NCBI GenBank assembly: GCA_047404135.1
Contig: JBDOIT010000001.1
Span: 1-64,000 of the forward strand
Length of the DNA: 64,000 nucleotides
Direction: 5' to 3'
From: JAHZKS01 sp047404135
GTDB taxonomy: Bacteria > Pseudomonadota > Alphaproteobacteria > Rickettsiales > JABSSG01
Shown here piece after piece: positions 43,580 to 52,655 of the stretch. Positions within the stretch are counted from its first letter, which is position 1. Each line of letters begins with the position of its first letter. The notes under the pieces were generated by a model. The model had not been told where the DNA came from. It was given only the letters and a program-made list of their open reading frames with translations, and ran no database searches. Made by a program: the position numbers and the translations under genes.

Positions 43580-46500
43580 TGAGCAAAAAATACTATCCTG
43601 ATGTAGATTCAAATCCTGATTTTTCGAAGATCACTAAAAAGACATTAGATTTTTGGAAGAAAGAATCTGTGTTTCAAAGATCTATAGATAACCGCCCTAA
43701 AGAAAAAGATGGCAAAGATAACGAATTTATGTTCTTTGATGGGCCTCCATTCGCAAATGGTTTGCCGCATTTTGGTCATATTTTAACTGGCTTTGTAAAG
43801 GATATTATTGCGCGTTATCAAACTATAAAAGGCAAAAGGGTTGAAAGAAAATTTGGTTGGGACTGCCATGGTCTACCCGCAGAAATGGCTACTGAAAAAG
43901 AGATAGGCGTTGCGGGTCGCAAACAAATTGAAGATTACGGAGTTGCTAAGTTCAATGACGTATGTAAGAAGTCAGTTTTGAAATATACATCGGAATGGGA
44001 AGATTATGTAACAAAACAGGCAAGATGGGTAGATTTTGAGAATTCATATAAAACTATGGATCTACCTTATATGGAGTCTTCTATATGGGCATTCAAGAAG
44101 CTATATGAGAAAGGCTTGGTATATGAATCAAAGAGAGTGATGCCATATTCATGGGCATGTCAAACTCCCTTGTCCAATTTTGAAACAAGAATGGATGATT
44201 CTTATAGGCAAAGAGCAGATAAGGCAGTTACAGTAAAATTTAAATTGGCTAATGCACCAAAGGGATTGGATGCAGGTAAATACTATTTACTAGCATGGAC
44301 AACAACTCCATGGACTCTTCCTTCAAACCTTGCGTTAGCAGTAGGAGAAGACCTAAGTTATTCTGCGATTCCTATTGGAGATAAGGAGTATGTTATATTA
44401 TCTGTAGGGGCTTTATCAAAATATAAGAAGACATTGAAGCTAGATAATGATTTGTCAAAATACAGAACTATCGCAGGAAGCGAGTTAGTGGGATTAAAAT
44501 ATGAGCCGTTATTTGACTACTTTAAAGATCACAAGAATGCCTTTCAGGTAATGTCTGCTGCTTTTGTAGAAGATGGAGAAGGTACAAGCATTGTTCATAT
44601 TGCTCCAGGTTTTGGTGAGGATGATCAGATGTTATGTTCTGAGCATGGACTCGATCTTGTTTGTCCTGTGGATGAAGCTGGAAAATTTACTGATGAAGTT
44701 CACGATTTCTTCGGAATGCAGGTATTCGATGCAAATGAACCAATTATTATGAAGTTGAAAGAGGAGGGGAGGTGGCTGTTTACAGAACAATATCTGCATA
44801 ACTATCCTCATTGTTGGCGCACAGATACTCCTTTGATTTATAAGGCGGTTTCTTCTTGGTATGTAAGAGTTACAGATATAAAGGAAGATTTGATTAAGAA
44901 TAACCAAAAAATCAACTGGATACCAGGTCATATAAAGCAGGGGCTATTTGGTAAATGGTTAGAAAATGTACGTGATTGGTCAATCAGTAGAAATAGATTC
45001 TGGGGTACTCCTATACCTATTTGGAGGTCTGACAACCCAAAATATCCTAGGATAGATGTGTATGGTTCTTTGGAGGAGCTTGAAGTGGATTTTGGCGTTA
45101 AGCTTGATGATTTACACAAGCCTTATATAGACCATCTAACCAGAGTGAATCCAGATGATCCTACGGGTAAATCTGTGATGAGGCGTGTGTCAGATGTATT
45201 TGACTGTTGGTTTGATTCTGGTTCTATGCCTTATGCGCAACTTCACTACCCATTTGAAAATAAAGAAAAATTTGAGCGCCATACATCTGCGGATTTTATT
45301 GTTGAGTATACTGCTCAGACTAGAGGTTGGTTCTATACGCTGATGGTGTTATCTACTGCATTGTTTGACAAACCAGCCTTCTTAAACTGCATTTGTCATG
45401 GTGTTATACTTGATGACAAAGGCAAAAAGCTATCCAAGCGTTTACAGAATTATACGGATCCTAAAGATATTTTTGAAAAATATGGATCTGATGCTTTAAG
45501 ATTTATGATGTCTTCTTCATCTGTGATGAGGGGGCAGGAGCTTCTTATAGATAAGGAGTGTAAGGCTATTACAGAAGTAACTCGCTTAGTGCTGAATCCT
45601 ATCTGGAATTCATACAACTTCTTTACCCTATATGCAAATTCAGACTCTATAGAAGCTAAATTAATCAAAAACAGCACTAATTTGAATGATAAGTATATTT
45701 TATCTAAATTGAAAAACACTTTGAAGACCATTGATGAGTCGCTGGGTGCTTACAATTTGCCTTCTGCATGCGATGCTGTGACTGACCTATTTGAGATTCT
45801 AAATAATTGGTATATCAGAAGGAATAGGGCTAGATTCTGGAAAAAAGAGAAGGATCAAGATAAGCAAGAGGCTTATGATACAATCTATACTGTGCTCTAC
45901 AATATGGTAATTGCTGCATCTCCTTTGCTTCCTATAATCACAGAAGAGATATTCCTGGGTCTATCCGGTAATAAAGCTAGTGTCCATCTATGCAATTACC
46001 CTAGTTATGAAAATCTTCTAGAAGATAAGGATCTTGTCTCTGAAACGGATAAAATAAGAGAAATATGCACAGCGGCGTTAAGCATTAGAAATGCTTGCAA
46101 CGTAAGGATACGCCAACCTTTGCGTTGTGTAACGCTTGTGGGCACAAACTTAAGCCAGTTGGTTAAGTATTTTGAGCTCATAAAAGATGAGGTGAATGTA
46201 AAAGATGTTAAGATTGTAAATGATGTAGAAAAATATGCTAAATATAATCTAAAAATTCACTTTAAGGAGTTAAGTAAAAGGCTTGCTCGCAAAATGAAAG
46301 GAATTATCGCTGCTTCTAAGACGGGTGATTGGGAACTTGTGGATGGTATGATACATATCTGTGGAGAGATTTTAGAAAAAACAGAGTTTGAGCTAACCCT
46401 TACTTCAATCAATGAGAAGCCAAGTGTCTCACTAAACTCAGGGGATGTACTTGTTATGTTGGATATTGAGGTTACATCAAGGTTAGAGCTAGAAGGAATA

Positions 46501-46752
46501 GCTCGAGATTTTGTGAGGATTATACAGCAGGCACGTAAAACGGCGGATTTTAATATCTCTGATACGATTTCGGTGAGCATTGAAGCTTCCGGAAAGGTGA
46601 GGGTTGCTATAGAAGAATTTGAAGAATATATTAAAGACCAGACTCTTGCAGAGAGGATAGTCTATAATTTAGAAAAAAAAGATTCAGTTCTTGAGAAAAC
46701 TCATGAGATTGCTGGACAAGAGATTAAAATGAGTTTGAATCGTGAGGAATAA
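43579..46752 (+). CDS. ileS: Isoleucyl-tRNA synthetase, type 2 (eukaryote-like)
   Basis: 1057 aa. HIGH-type motif HFGH at residues 64-67 (PPFANGLPHFGHILTG), editing domain with WTTTPWTLPSNLALAV, and KMSKS-type KLSKR near 617. Length and the long C-terminal extension without a zinc knuckle fit the IleS2 group, found in eukaryotic cytosol and in Rickettsiales and some other bacteria; that group is often mupirocin-insensitive. It overlaps gpsA by 11 nt. Confidence 0.96.
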   Translation: MSKKYYPDVDSNPDFSKITKKTLDFWKKESVFQRSIDNRPKEKDGKDNEFMFFDGPPFANGLPHFGHILTGFVKDIIARYQTIKGKRVERKFGWDCHGLPAEMATEKEIGVAGRKQIEDYGVAKFNDVCKKSVLKYTSEWEDYVTKQARWVDFENSYKTMDLPYMESSIWAFKKLYEKGLVYESKRVMPYSWACQTPLSNFETRMDDSYRQRADKAVTVKFKLANAPKGLDAGKYYLLAWTTTPWTLPSNLALAVGEDLSYSAIPIGDKEYVILSVGALSKYKKTLKLDNDLSKYRTIAGSELVGLKYEPLFDYFKDHKNAFQVMSAAFVEDGEGTSIVHIAPGFGEDDQMLCSEHGLDLVCPVDEAGKFTDEVHDFFGMQVFDANEPIIMKLKEEGRWLFTEQYLHNYPHCWRTDTPLIYKAVSSWYVRVTDIKEDLIKNNQKINWIPGHIKQGLFGKWLENVRDWSISRNRFWGTPIPIWRSDNPKYPRIDVYGSLEELEVDFGVKLDDLHKPYIDHLTRVNPDDPTGKSVMRRVSDVFDCWFDSGSMPYAQLHYPFENKEKFERHTSADFIVEYTAQTRGWFYTLMVLSTALFDKPAFLNCICHGVILDDKGKKLSKRLQNYTDPKDIFEKYGSDALRFMMSSSSVMRGQELLIDKECKAITEVTRLVLNPIWNSYNFFTLYANSDSIEAKLIKNSTNLNDKYILSKLKNTLKTIDESLGAYNLPSACDAVTDLFEILNNWYIRRNRARFWKKEKDQDKQEAYDTIYTVLYNMVIAASPLLPIITEEIFLGLSGNKASVHLCNYPSYENLLEDKDLVSETDKIREICTAALSIRNACNVRIRQPLRCVTLVGTNLSQLVKYFELIKDEVNVKDVKIVNDVEKYAKYNLKIHFKELSKRLARKMKGIIAASKTGDWELVDGMIHICGEILEKTEFELTLTSINEKPSVSLNSGDVLVMLDIEVTSRLELEGIARDFVRIIQQARKTADFNISDTISVSIEASGKVRVAIEEFEEYIKDQTLAERIVYNLEKKDSVLEKTHEIAGQEIKMSLNREE

Positions 46753-47677
46753 AAGAATAGCAGTAATAGGAGGTGGGCCATGGGGAGATGCCCTGGCTAG
46801 TGTGTTTGCCAGGTATTCTATTGATATTATTCAATTTTCAAGAGACGTCAACAAGAAGCCTATTGCTGTAAATATTAAAGTCACTAATGATTTTTCTGAT
46901 TTAAAATGCCGAGACTACATATTAATGGTGGTTCCAGCTCAGAACACAAGGGATTGCTGCGCTGAACTTAAAAAGCGCATTGGGAGTAAATTCTCTCTGA
47001 TTATATGCTCCAAGGGGATTGAGGTAGAGACAGGAAAGCTATTAAGTGAGGTGGCTTCTGAATATTTTCCAAAAGAATCAGTTTCTATTTTATCGGGGCC
47101 AAATTTTGCAAAGGAAATCATTGATCAAAAGTCAGCAATGTCATCTATTGCTTCTTATAACACAGAGATTGCTGATCAGATTACCAGTGATCTGGATAAT
47201 AAAATATTAAATCTATACCCTACAGATAAAATAGTGGCTGTTCAGATTTTTGGTGCATTAAAAAATGTTTTGGCAATTTTATGTGGATTTGCAAGGGGGC
47301 TTTCTTTTGGTGAAAACGAAATGTCTGCTTTGATTGTGAAGGGTGTTGGAGAAATAGGGGGGATGGCAAGGGAGAGAGGTAATGTTGCGCCATCCCTTCT
47401 CTCTCCTGGGTGTATAGGAGATGTGATATTGACGTGTACAAGTAAAACTTCCCGTAATACTAGATATGGTATGAGCTTGGCCAATAAAACTCTCAAAAAA
47501 CAATCGGGCGACGGTACAGCACAGATCAATATTGAGGGAGTAAAAACCATTATGGCATTGTCAAATCTAGATCTAGGCAACTATCCATTGCTTAATTTTG
47601 CAGTAGAGCTGCTAAGTAAAAAACACTCAAAAACCTCTTCTGTAGAAAGAAAATTTAGAAATTTACTATTTAGTTAG
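46742..47677 (+). CDS. gpsA: Glycerol-3-phosphate dehydrogenase [NAD(P)+]
   Basis: Makes sn-glycerol-3-phosphate from DHAP for phospholipid synthesis. 311 aa. N-terminal dinucleotide motif VIGGGPWGDALA, then SGPNFAKEI, the catalytic Lys region ALKNVLAILCGFARGL, and CTSKTSRNTRYG. The start is GTG at 46742 inside the end of ileS. Last gene of the COQ9-ileS-gpsA run. Confidence 0.95.
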   Translation: MRNKRIAVIGGGPWGDALASVFARYSIDIIQFSRDVNKKPIAVNIKVTNDFSDLKCRDYILMVVPAQNTRDCCAELKKRIGSKFSLIICSKGIEVETGKLLSEVASEYFPKESVSILSGPNFAKEIIDQKSAMSSIASYNTEIADQITSDLDNKILNLYPTDKIVAVQIFGALKNVLAILCGFARGLSFGENEMSALIVKGVGEIGGMARERGNVAPSLLSPGCIGDVILTCTSKTSRNTRYGMSLANKTLKKQSGDGTAQINIEGVKTIMALSNLDLGNYPLLNFAVELLSKKHSKTSSVERKFRNLLFS

Positions 47678-47750
47678 TATTTTATTAATTTTTTTGTCAG
47701 ATAATTTTGATTATCGTGTGAAAGTAAGTATAGGGTTGGTAGTATTAAGT

Positions 47751-48134
47751 ATGGTTAAAAAAACGGTTTTGATAGCGGAAGATAATGAGCTTAACATGAA
47801 GTTGTTCAAGGATTTGTTGGAGATGAAAAACTTCAACACAATATGTATTGAAGATGGTCATCAGGTTTTTGAGGAGGTTGAGCAGAAAAAACCGGATTTA
47901 ATTTTGATGGATATAAGGCTGAACGATATATCTGGTTTGGATATTATCAAAAGAATAAAAAGTATAGACGAATTAAAGCATATACCCATTATTGCTTTGA
48001 CGGCATATGCAATGAAGTCAGATAAGAAGAAAATCCTAGACTCTGGATGTGAAAGTTATATGGCTAAGCCTATTTTTATAGATACTTTTTTTAAGGAAAT
48101 TGAGAAATTTATATCTTTTAGCGTTTCTTCTTAG
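47751..48134 (+). CDS. divK: Single-domain response regulator, DivK-like
   Basis: 127 aa receiver only, no output domain. Acid pocket Glu10/Asp11 (IAEDNELNMKLFKDLL), phospho-acceptor Asp54 (LILMDIRL), Thr84 in LTAYAM, Lys106 in AKPIF. The ELNMKLF helix is characteristic of DivK, which relays between PleC/DivJ kinases and the CtrA pathway in alphaproteobacteria. The ATG at 47751 is chosen because the 19 upstream codons (TTG start) fall outside the receiver fold. pleD, its usual partner, is not next to it. Confidence 0.88.
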   Translation: MVKKTVLIAEDNELNMKLFKDLLEMKNFNTICIEDGHQVFEEVEQKKPDLILMDIRLNDISGLDIIKRIKSIDELKHIPIIALTAYAMKSDKKKILDSGCESYMAKPIFIDTFFKEIEKFISFSVSS

Positions 48135-48478
48135 TGTTTTTACTGAAACTAATTTTTTAAATATTTAATGCTATCTGCATTTTATATGATTATAGATAGT
48201 CAAATAGACTATGCAAGTCAGTATTTAAACTACGCTTTTACCCAGCCTCAATTCAAGCCACGCACCAGGAAGTTATAGGGTGTATGTATTATCCTGTAGA
48301 GTCTTTTTTTAATGTTATTTTGTCTTAATCAGATAGATGGCTCTTAATGCCGTGCCTTCAATGACAACGCTAGTTGGTTTGATTCTATAAAAGCCCCGTG
48401 AGGGATGAAGTTTTATTGACACTATCGTCTTTAAGTTCGACAATTATCCTATATGTCAGGTTATATTAAATAATTTAG
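48135..48478. other. Intergenic region upstream of the VirB6-like gene
   Basis: Holds a good promoter at its right end and a 30-codon frame at 48186-48278 (starts MIIDSQIDYASQYLNYAF) with no ribosome site or recognised similarity. Otherwise nothing clear. Confidence 0.35.
48416..48444 (+). promoter_or_regulatory. Putative sigma70 promoter of the VirB6-like gene
   Basis: TTGACA (perfect -35), 17-bp spacer, GACAAT. Start near 48451, giving a leader of ~28 nt before the ATG at 48479. Confidence 0.6.
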
Positions 48479-50851
48479 ATGAATTTCTTCAAGCGCCTTA
48501 TATTGCTTTTTGTTACTATGCTTTCTTTTGTGTCATACGAAGCTGGTTTTGCTCGTAGTATTCATCACGGTTGTAGTATTAGTGGAGCAGACTACGGAGA
48601 ATGCGGTAAAGCATCTGGCTTAGATCATGCCGGTTTAACAGTTGTACCGGATTTTAAGGATTCATATGTGTGCCGCAACGATTCCACGGGTTATCCATAT
48701 AGGGTAGGTTTTTCTAATTCTTGTATGGTTCCGGCTGGTGATCATGATCCACTCGATACAACTTGTATAACAACTCCAAATTTAATAGGGGAGGTTGTAG
48801 ACACCATTACTACGGTTGGTATTGCTGTGCAGATGAGGAAGAATTTCTGTAGCTTCAAAGCTGGTGGTATAAATATGGAGGGTGCTATGGTTAAGTCCAC
48901 CATATTTAATCAGTGTAATATTGGAAGTGCTAAGCAGCAAATACAATGTCGTTCTGATGTTCTCAGGGGAGTTAAATCTGATGGTACTCATATGAAATCT
49001 TATGTAGATTTAAAGGATCATATTACAGGGGATCTCTGTCAGGCAATGCCTAACTTAAACAAAGCAGCGGTAGACTCAGATGGAAAATATGTTTTTTACC
49101 AAGGTAAGCAGGTATTTTGTCCAATCATGCGTTGTAATATTCCTACGGATACAATGATTTCTAAGTATTACGATAAGACTGGCCCTCGTACTGCCATAAT
49201 GTCTGTTTTGGCGGCTGAAGTGTCAGGATTCATTGGTGCTGGAGCAGCTGCAATAGCAAGTGCTCTTACTGGCGATTGTTCTGACTTGGTGGAGTTAGGT
49301 GATGGAGATACCACTGGTGTTGCGATGTGGAAAGCTGTTAGGCTGAAAGGGGTATTTCAGGGAGATAAAGTATGTACGCAAATGTTATTTCCAACGGGCT
49401 ACACAACTCTTGCATGTAAGCCAAGGGTGATTCCAAAAACCTATTATGCTCCTACAGATAACTGTTATGTACTTAATTCGTCCTGTGTAAGTGGGGAGCA
49501 TCATTCTAAGGGCTTCTTTCCTCTGACCGCAACATTGATTGAATGTATGAATGATTTGGTTACTAGTATATTTAAAACACCAAAAGATTCTACATGTCCT
49601 CAGAATCCTTTGGCGTCTTTTCAAAATTCATTAAAGAACACGGTTAAAGTATTGCTTGTGCTTTATGTTATATTCTTTGGTATCCGAATTGCTATGGGTG
49701 GAGCGATGCCGAAAAAGGTTGAGTTTTTTGTATTTATTTTGAAGTTTGCATTAGTTGCATATTTTGCCGTTGGTGGAGTTGGAGATACTCATGAAACTGG
49801 ACTTGAGCAAGCTTATGATGGCGCAATAGCAGCCATGCATTCTTTTTCTAACATGGTTGCCGGTAATGATGATATGAGTGGAGACCCCGGGTCTGTGAGT
49901 TCTGGGCTATGTAGATATAATTTAGGTGAATATCAAGAGGGCTATGACTATCTGGCATTGTGGGATTCATTAGATTGCAGGATTGCTTTTTATTTGGGGT
50001 TTGCGAATCCGGTGGTTGGTAACAATGGGGGTGTAGGTATCTTGAATGCTGGTGTGTTTGGATTGATATTCCCACTAATGTTTGCATTTGCTATGCCGTT
50101 GTTAGTATTCATGTTGGCTTTTGCGGTATTGTTGTTATCCACCGTTGTGTATTTTACTCATGTATATGTGATTGCACTAGTTGCTGTATCTATCAGTGTG
50201 TTCCTTGGCCCTATATTTATACCTTTTGCTTTGTTCAAAAAAACAAAGGGATATTTTGACAAATGGTTAGAGCTTACTATTGCTTATACGTTATATCCTG
50301 CGGTTATTACGGCTTTTATCGCTATTATGGTTACTACCTATGATACTGTGATATATAAAGATTGTAGCTTTGAGGGGCACACCAGCGGCTATCAGACGGC
50401 ATATTGGACATTTAGTCAGCCTATATCGAATGAATGTAAGGAGAGCTTAGGTTATATGATGTCTCAGCTTACATCTGGTAGCTCCACAGAAGTTGTAGAT
50501 GTTGGTAAATTATTTTACTTTAACAGGGTAAAGCATGAGAGCCAGATCTTTGTTGATTTGCTTGAGCAGTTGATGATTTGTGTATTCTTCATGTTCCTAT
50601 TCTACTATTTTTCACAGCAGCTTTCTGGTTTTGCTGCTGATCTATCTAAGGCTACGAATATAGGGAAACAAGCTATAGGGCCTACAGCTGTGGCAGATAA
50701 GGCTATGGCTGCCCTTAAAGGAAAGGATAAGGATGATAAAAAGGATGATAAAAAGGATGATAAAAAGGGCGGCAAAAAAGGTATCTCTGTATCAGGTAAA
50801 GGATCTAAAGAAGCAAAACGGAAGGGTATCAGCGTCTCTAAGGATAAGTAG
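48479..50851 (+). CDS. TrbL/VirB6-family type IV secretion protein
   Basis: 790 aa. A cleavable-type signal peptide covers ~1-25, then a ~345-residue Cys-rich region, then the TrbL/VirB6 membrane domain with about seven helices between ~380 and ~715 (includes FAMPLLVFMLAFAVLLL and VSISVFLGPIFIPFALF), then a Lys/Asp tail with tandem KKDD units. VirB6 is the inner-membrane channel component of type IV secretion; Rickettsiales encode several long VirB6 paralogues. Here it stands alone: no other virB gene is in the window. It has its own promoter. Confidence 0.87.
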   Translation: MNFFKRLILLFVTMLSFVSYEAGFARSIHHGCSISGADYGECGKASGLDHAGLTVVPDFKDSYVCRNDSTGYPYRVGFSNSCMVPAGDHDPLDTTCITTPNLIGEVVDTITTVGIAVQMRKNFCSFKAGGINMEGAMVKSTIFNQCNIGSAKQQIQCRSDVLRGVKSDGTHMKSYVDLKDHITGDLCQAMPNLNKAAVDSDGKYVFYQGKQVFCPIMRCNIPTDTMISKYYDKTGPRTAIMSVLAAEVSGFIGAGAAAIASALTGDCSDLVELGDGDTTGVAMWKAVRLKGVFQGDKVCTQMLFPTGYTTLACKPRVIPKTYYAPTDNCYVLNSSCVSGEHHSKGFFPLTATLIECMNDLVTSIFKTPKDSTCPQNPLASFQNSLKNTVKVLLVLYVIFFGIRIAMGGAMPKKVEFFVFILKFALVAYFAVGGVGDTHETGLEQAYDGAIAAMHSFSNMVAGNDDMSGDPGSVSSGLCRYNLGEYQEGYDYLALWDSLDCRIAFYLGFANPVVGNNGGVGILNAGVFGLIFPLMFAFAMPLLVFMLAFAVLLLSTVVYFTHVYVIALVAVSISVFLGPIFIPFALFKKTKGYFDKWLELTIAYTLYPAVITAFIAIMVTTYDTVIYKDCSFEGHTSGYQTAYWTFSQPISNECKESLGYMMSQLTSGSSTEVVDVGKLFYFNRVKHESQIFVDLLEQLMICVFFMFLFYYFSQQLSGFAADLSKATNIGKQAIGPTAVADKAMAALKGKDKDDKKDDKKDDKKGGKKGISVSGKGSKEAKRKGISVSKDK
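50728..50769. repeat. Short tandem repeat in the VirB6-like C-terminus
   Basis: A 12-bp unit of the type GATGATAAAAAG recurs about three times, encoding repeated KDDK. It keeps frame, so tail length can vary by slippage. Confidence 0.75.
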
Positions 50852-51360
50852 TTACGGCTTGAATTGAGATCGATTTTTTTTATTTCAGGAGAAGAAAAAC
50901 GAATATAAACAATTGGTTGTGCAAATAAAATAGCAGAAAAGGAGGTTCGCCATCCAGATTTGATATTGCTTGGGGCAGAAAAACAGAAGGTCTAACTGAA
51001 AGTGACTTTATTCTTGCGGCAAAAATCGAATAAGAAAGTATGTTATACTAAAGGCAAATCTTTGGTAATATCTACTCAATTACACTAGAGGAATTTTAAG
51101 ATACTTCTCTGAAATCTTGGAGGTGTTTTTTTATTAGCTCAACAAAACTCCATTCTTTTTATGATCTAACTCCATAAAAGCTCATTTAAATGAGGTGCCT
51201 TTATCCCTTGATCCCTATATTATCCACATATTAGTTTCCATAATATATATTATGGTGTAACTATGTGTATATATAAGTGTATAACTAGAATTTGCTATTA
51301 CCCTGCTCTTTATTACTTATATGCTTTTGGTAAAAAGATGTTCTTTATTGAGGTTTGCAA
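50852..51360. other. Intergenic region with a DnaA-box match and two palindromes
   Basis: TTATCCACA at 51220-51228 is a perfect DnaA box. Perfect palindromes lie at 51181-51194 (CTCATTTAAATGAG) and 51238-51255 (CCATAATATATATTATGG). A ~31-codon frame near 50943-51033 without start (GGSPSRFDIAWGRK...) may be a gene remnant. No full gene seen. Confidence 0.5.
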
Positions 51361-52593
51361 ATGAATGAGATAAAGTTATTTGAAGATCGTATTTTCAAAT
51401 TTTTTTATATGAACTCAAGATCTAACAATAAAAAGCTAATATACATACTCATACCATTTGTTCTATCTCTTGGTATGGCTCTAGACATATATTTACCGTC
51501 TATTCCAAGTATCTCAACTTCCCTTGCAACCTCTATAAGTATGGTTCAATGGACTATGAGCGGTTTCTTTTTGTGCTTTGGTATAGGTCAGCTACTTGTG
51601 GGGCCCATAAGTGACTATATAGGAAGAAAGAAAACAATATTCTGGAGCCTAGTTCTATATATCTCTGGATCTGCAATATCTGCCTTAGCGCCTAATATAG
51701 AAACATTGATCTTTGCTCGTTTAGTGCAGGCTTTTGGGGCTGCGGGAACTCAAGTATCTGCGTTTAGTATAGCAAAAGACTCTGTGAGAGACAAGAAAAC
51801 TTCTGAGCAAGTATTTACTTATTTAAAAGGCTCCATGGGCTTTGCTCCAATTGTTGCACCAATTATAGGTTCTTTCTTAGAGCATCACTTCAACTGGCGC
51901 GCACCTTTCTTTGTATTAGCTGTATTCGGCGCTTTTTTGATGGGGCTGAATTACCGCAGTATAGAAGAGTCTTTGGCAGAAGAAGATAGAACCAAATTAA
52001 GCTTTGGATCTATTGCTTCTTACTTTCAAATGGCTAAAGAAATTAGGTTTATGTCTCTAGCTATATGCTTAGTGTCATCACAGGTTGTGTTGTTTTCTTT
52101 CTTTTCTCTTTCTCCTCATATAGTGATATCAACTCTTGGCTATGACGAAAGGTTTTTTGCCATTTGCTTTGGTGCAAATGCATTAACCTACTCAACGACA
52201 AGCCTAATCAGCGCAAGAGTGCTGAATCATATCGGCGCACTATCATGTATAAAAATAGGCGGAATCATGATATTTTTTGCTGGGATATTATTATTATGCT
52301 TTCTTGAATATCATGGTCTCACTATTATAACATTACTGGCCCCTACTTTACTTGCTAGCTCAGGCACTTCCTTTATTATTGGACCTGCTACATCTTTGGC
52401 TGTGGATGCATATAAAAAAATCACAGCAACTGCTACGGCATTTTTAGGTAGCTTAGAGGCGGTTATTGCTGCTTCTGTAGGTAATGTAGCTGTGGCAGTA
52501 TCAGGGTTTGATGGCAAGACTTTTGCTTGTATAGTGACAATCTCCGGGATTTCTATTTTGCTCTCTCAGAGATTTGCTAGCCCACTGAAATGA
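51361..52593 (+). CDS. Bcr/CflA-type MFS multidrug transporter
   Basis: 410 aa, 12 predicted helices. Motif A GPISDYIGRKKT between TM2 and TM3, FARLVQAFGAAG as the TM4 region, and PSIPSISTSLATS near the N-terminus, all typical of the DHA1 Bcr/CflA group that exports drugs or small molecules with proton antiport. Start at 51361 has GAGG 7 nt upstream; an in-frame TTG at 51355 is less likely. Palindromic sites upstream could be regulatory. Confidence 0.88.
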   Translation: MNEIKLFEDRIFKFFYMNSRSNNKKLIYILIPFVLSLGMALDIYLPSIPSISTSLATSISMVQWTMSGFFLCFGIGQLLVGPISDYIGRKKTIFWSLVLYISGSAISALAPNIETLIFARLVQAFGAAGTQVSAFSIAKDSVRDKKTSEQVFTYLKGSMGFAPIVAPIIGSFLEHHFNWRAPFFVLAVFGAFLMGLNYRSIEESLAEEDRTKLSFGSIASYFQMAKEIRFMSLAICLVSSQVVLFSFFSLSPHIVISTLGYDERFFAICFGANALTYSTTSLISARVLNHIGALSCIKIGGIMIFFAGILLLCFLEYHGLTIITLLAPTLLASSGTSFIIGPATSLAVDAYKKITATATAFLGSLEAVIAASVGNVAVAVSGFDGKTFACIVTISGISILLSQRFASPLK

Positions 52594-52655
52594 AACTGTG
52601 GCTTTTGATGGTATTGGCTGCAACATTAGGTAGAGAGAAGATTTTATATATCAAA

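Noticed and set aside
51220..51228. Chromosomal origin of replication
   Set aside because: Only one perfect DnaA box was found and none of the usual origin-flanking genes is present, so I report only the sites.
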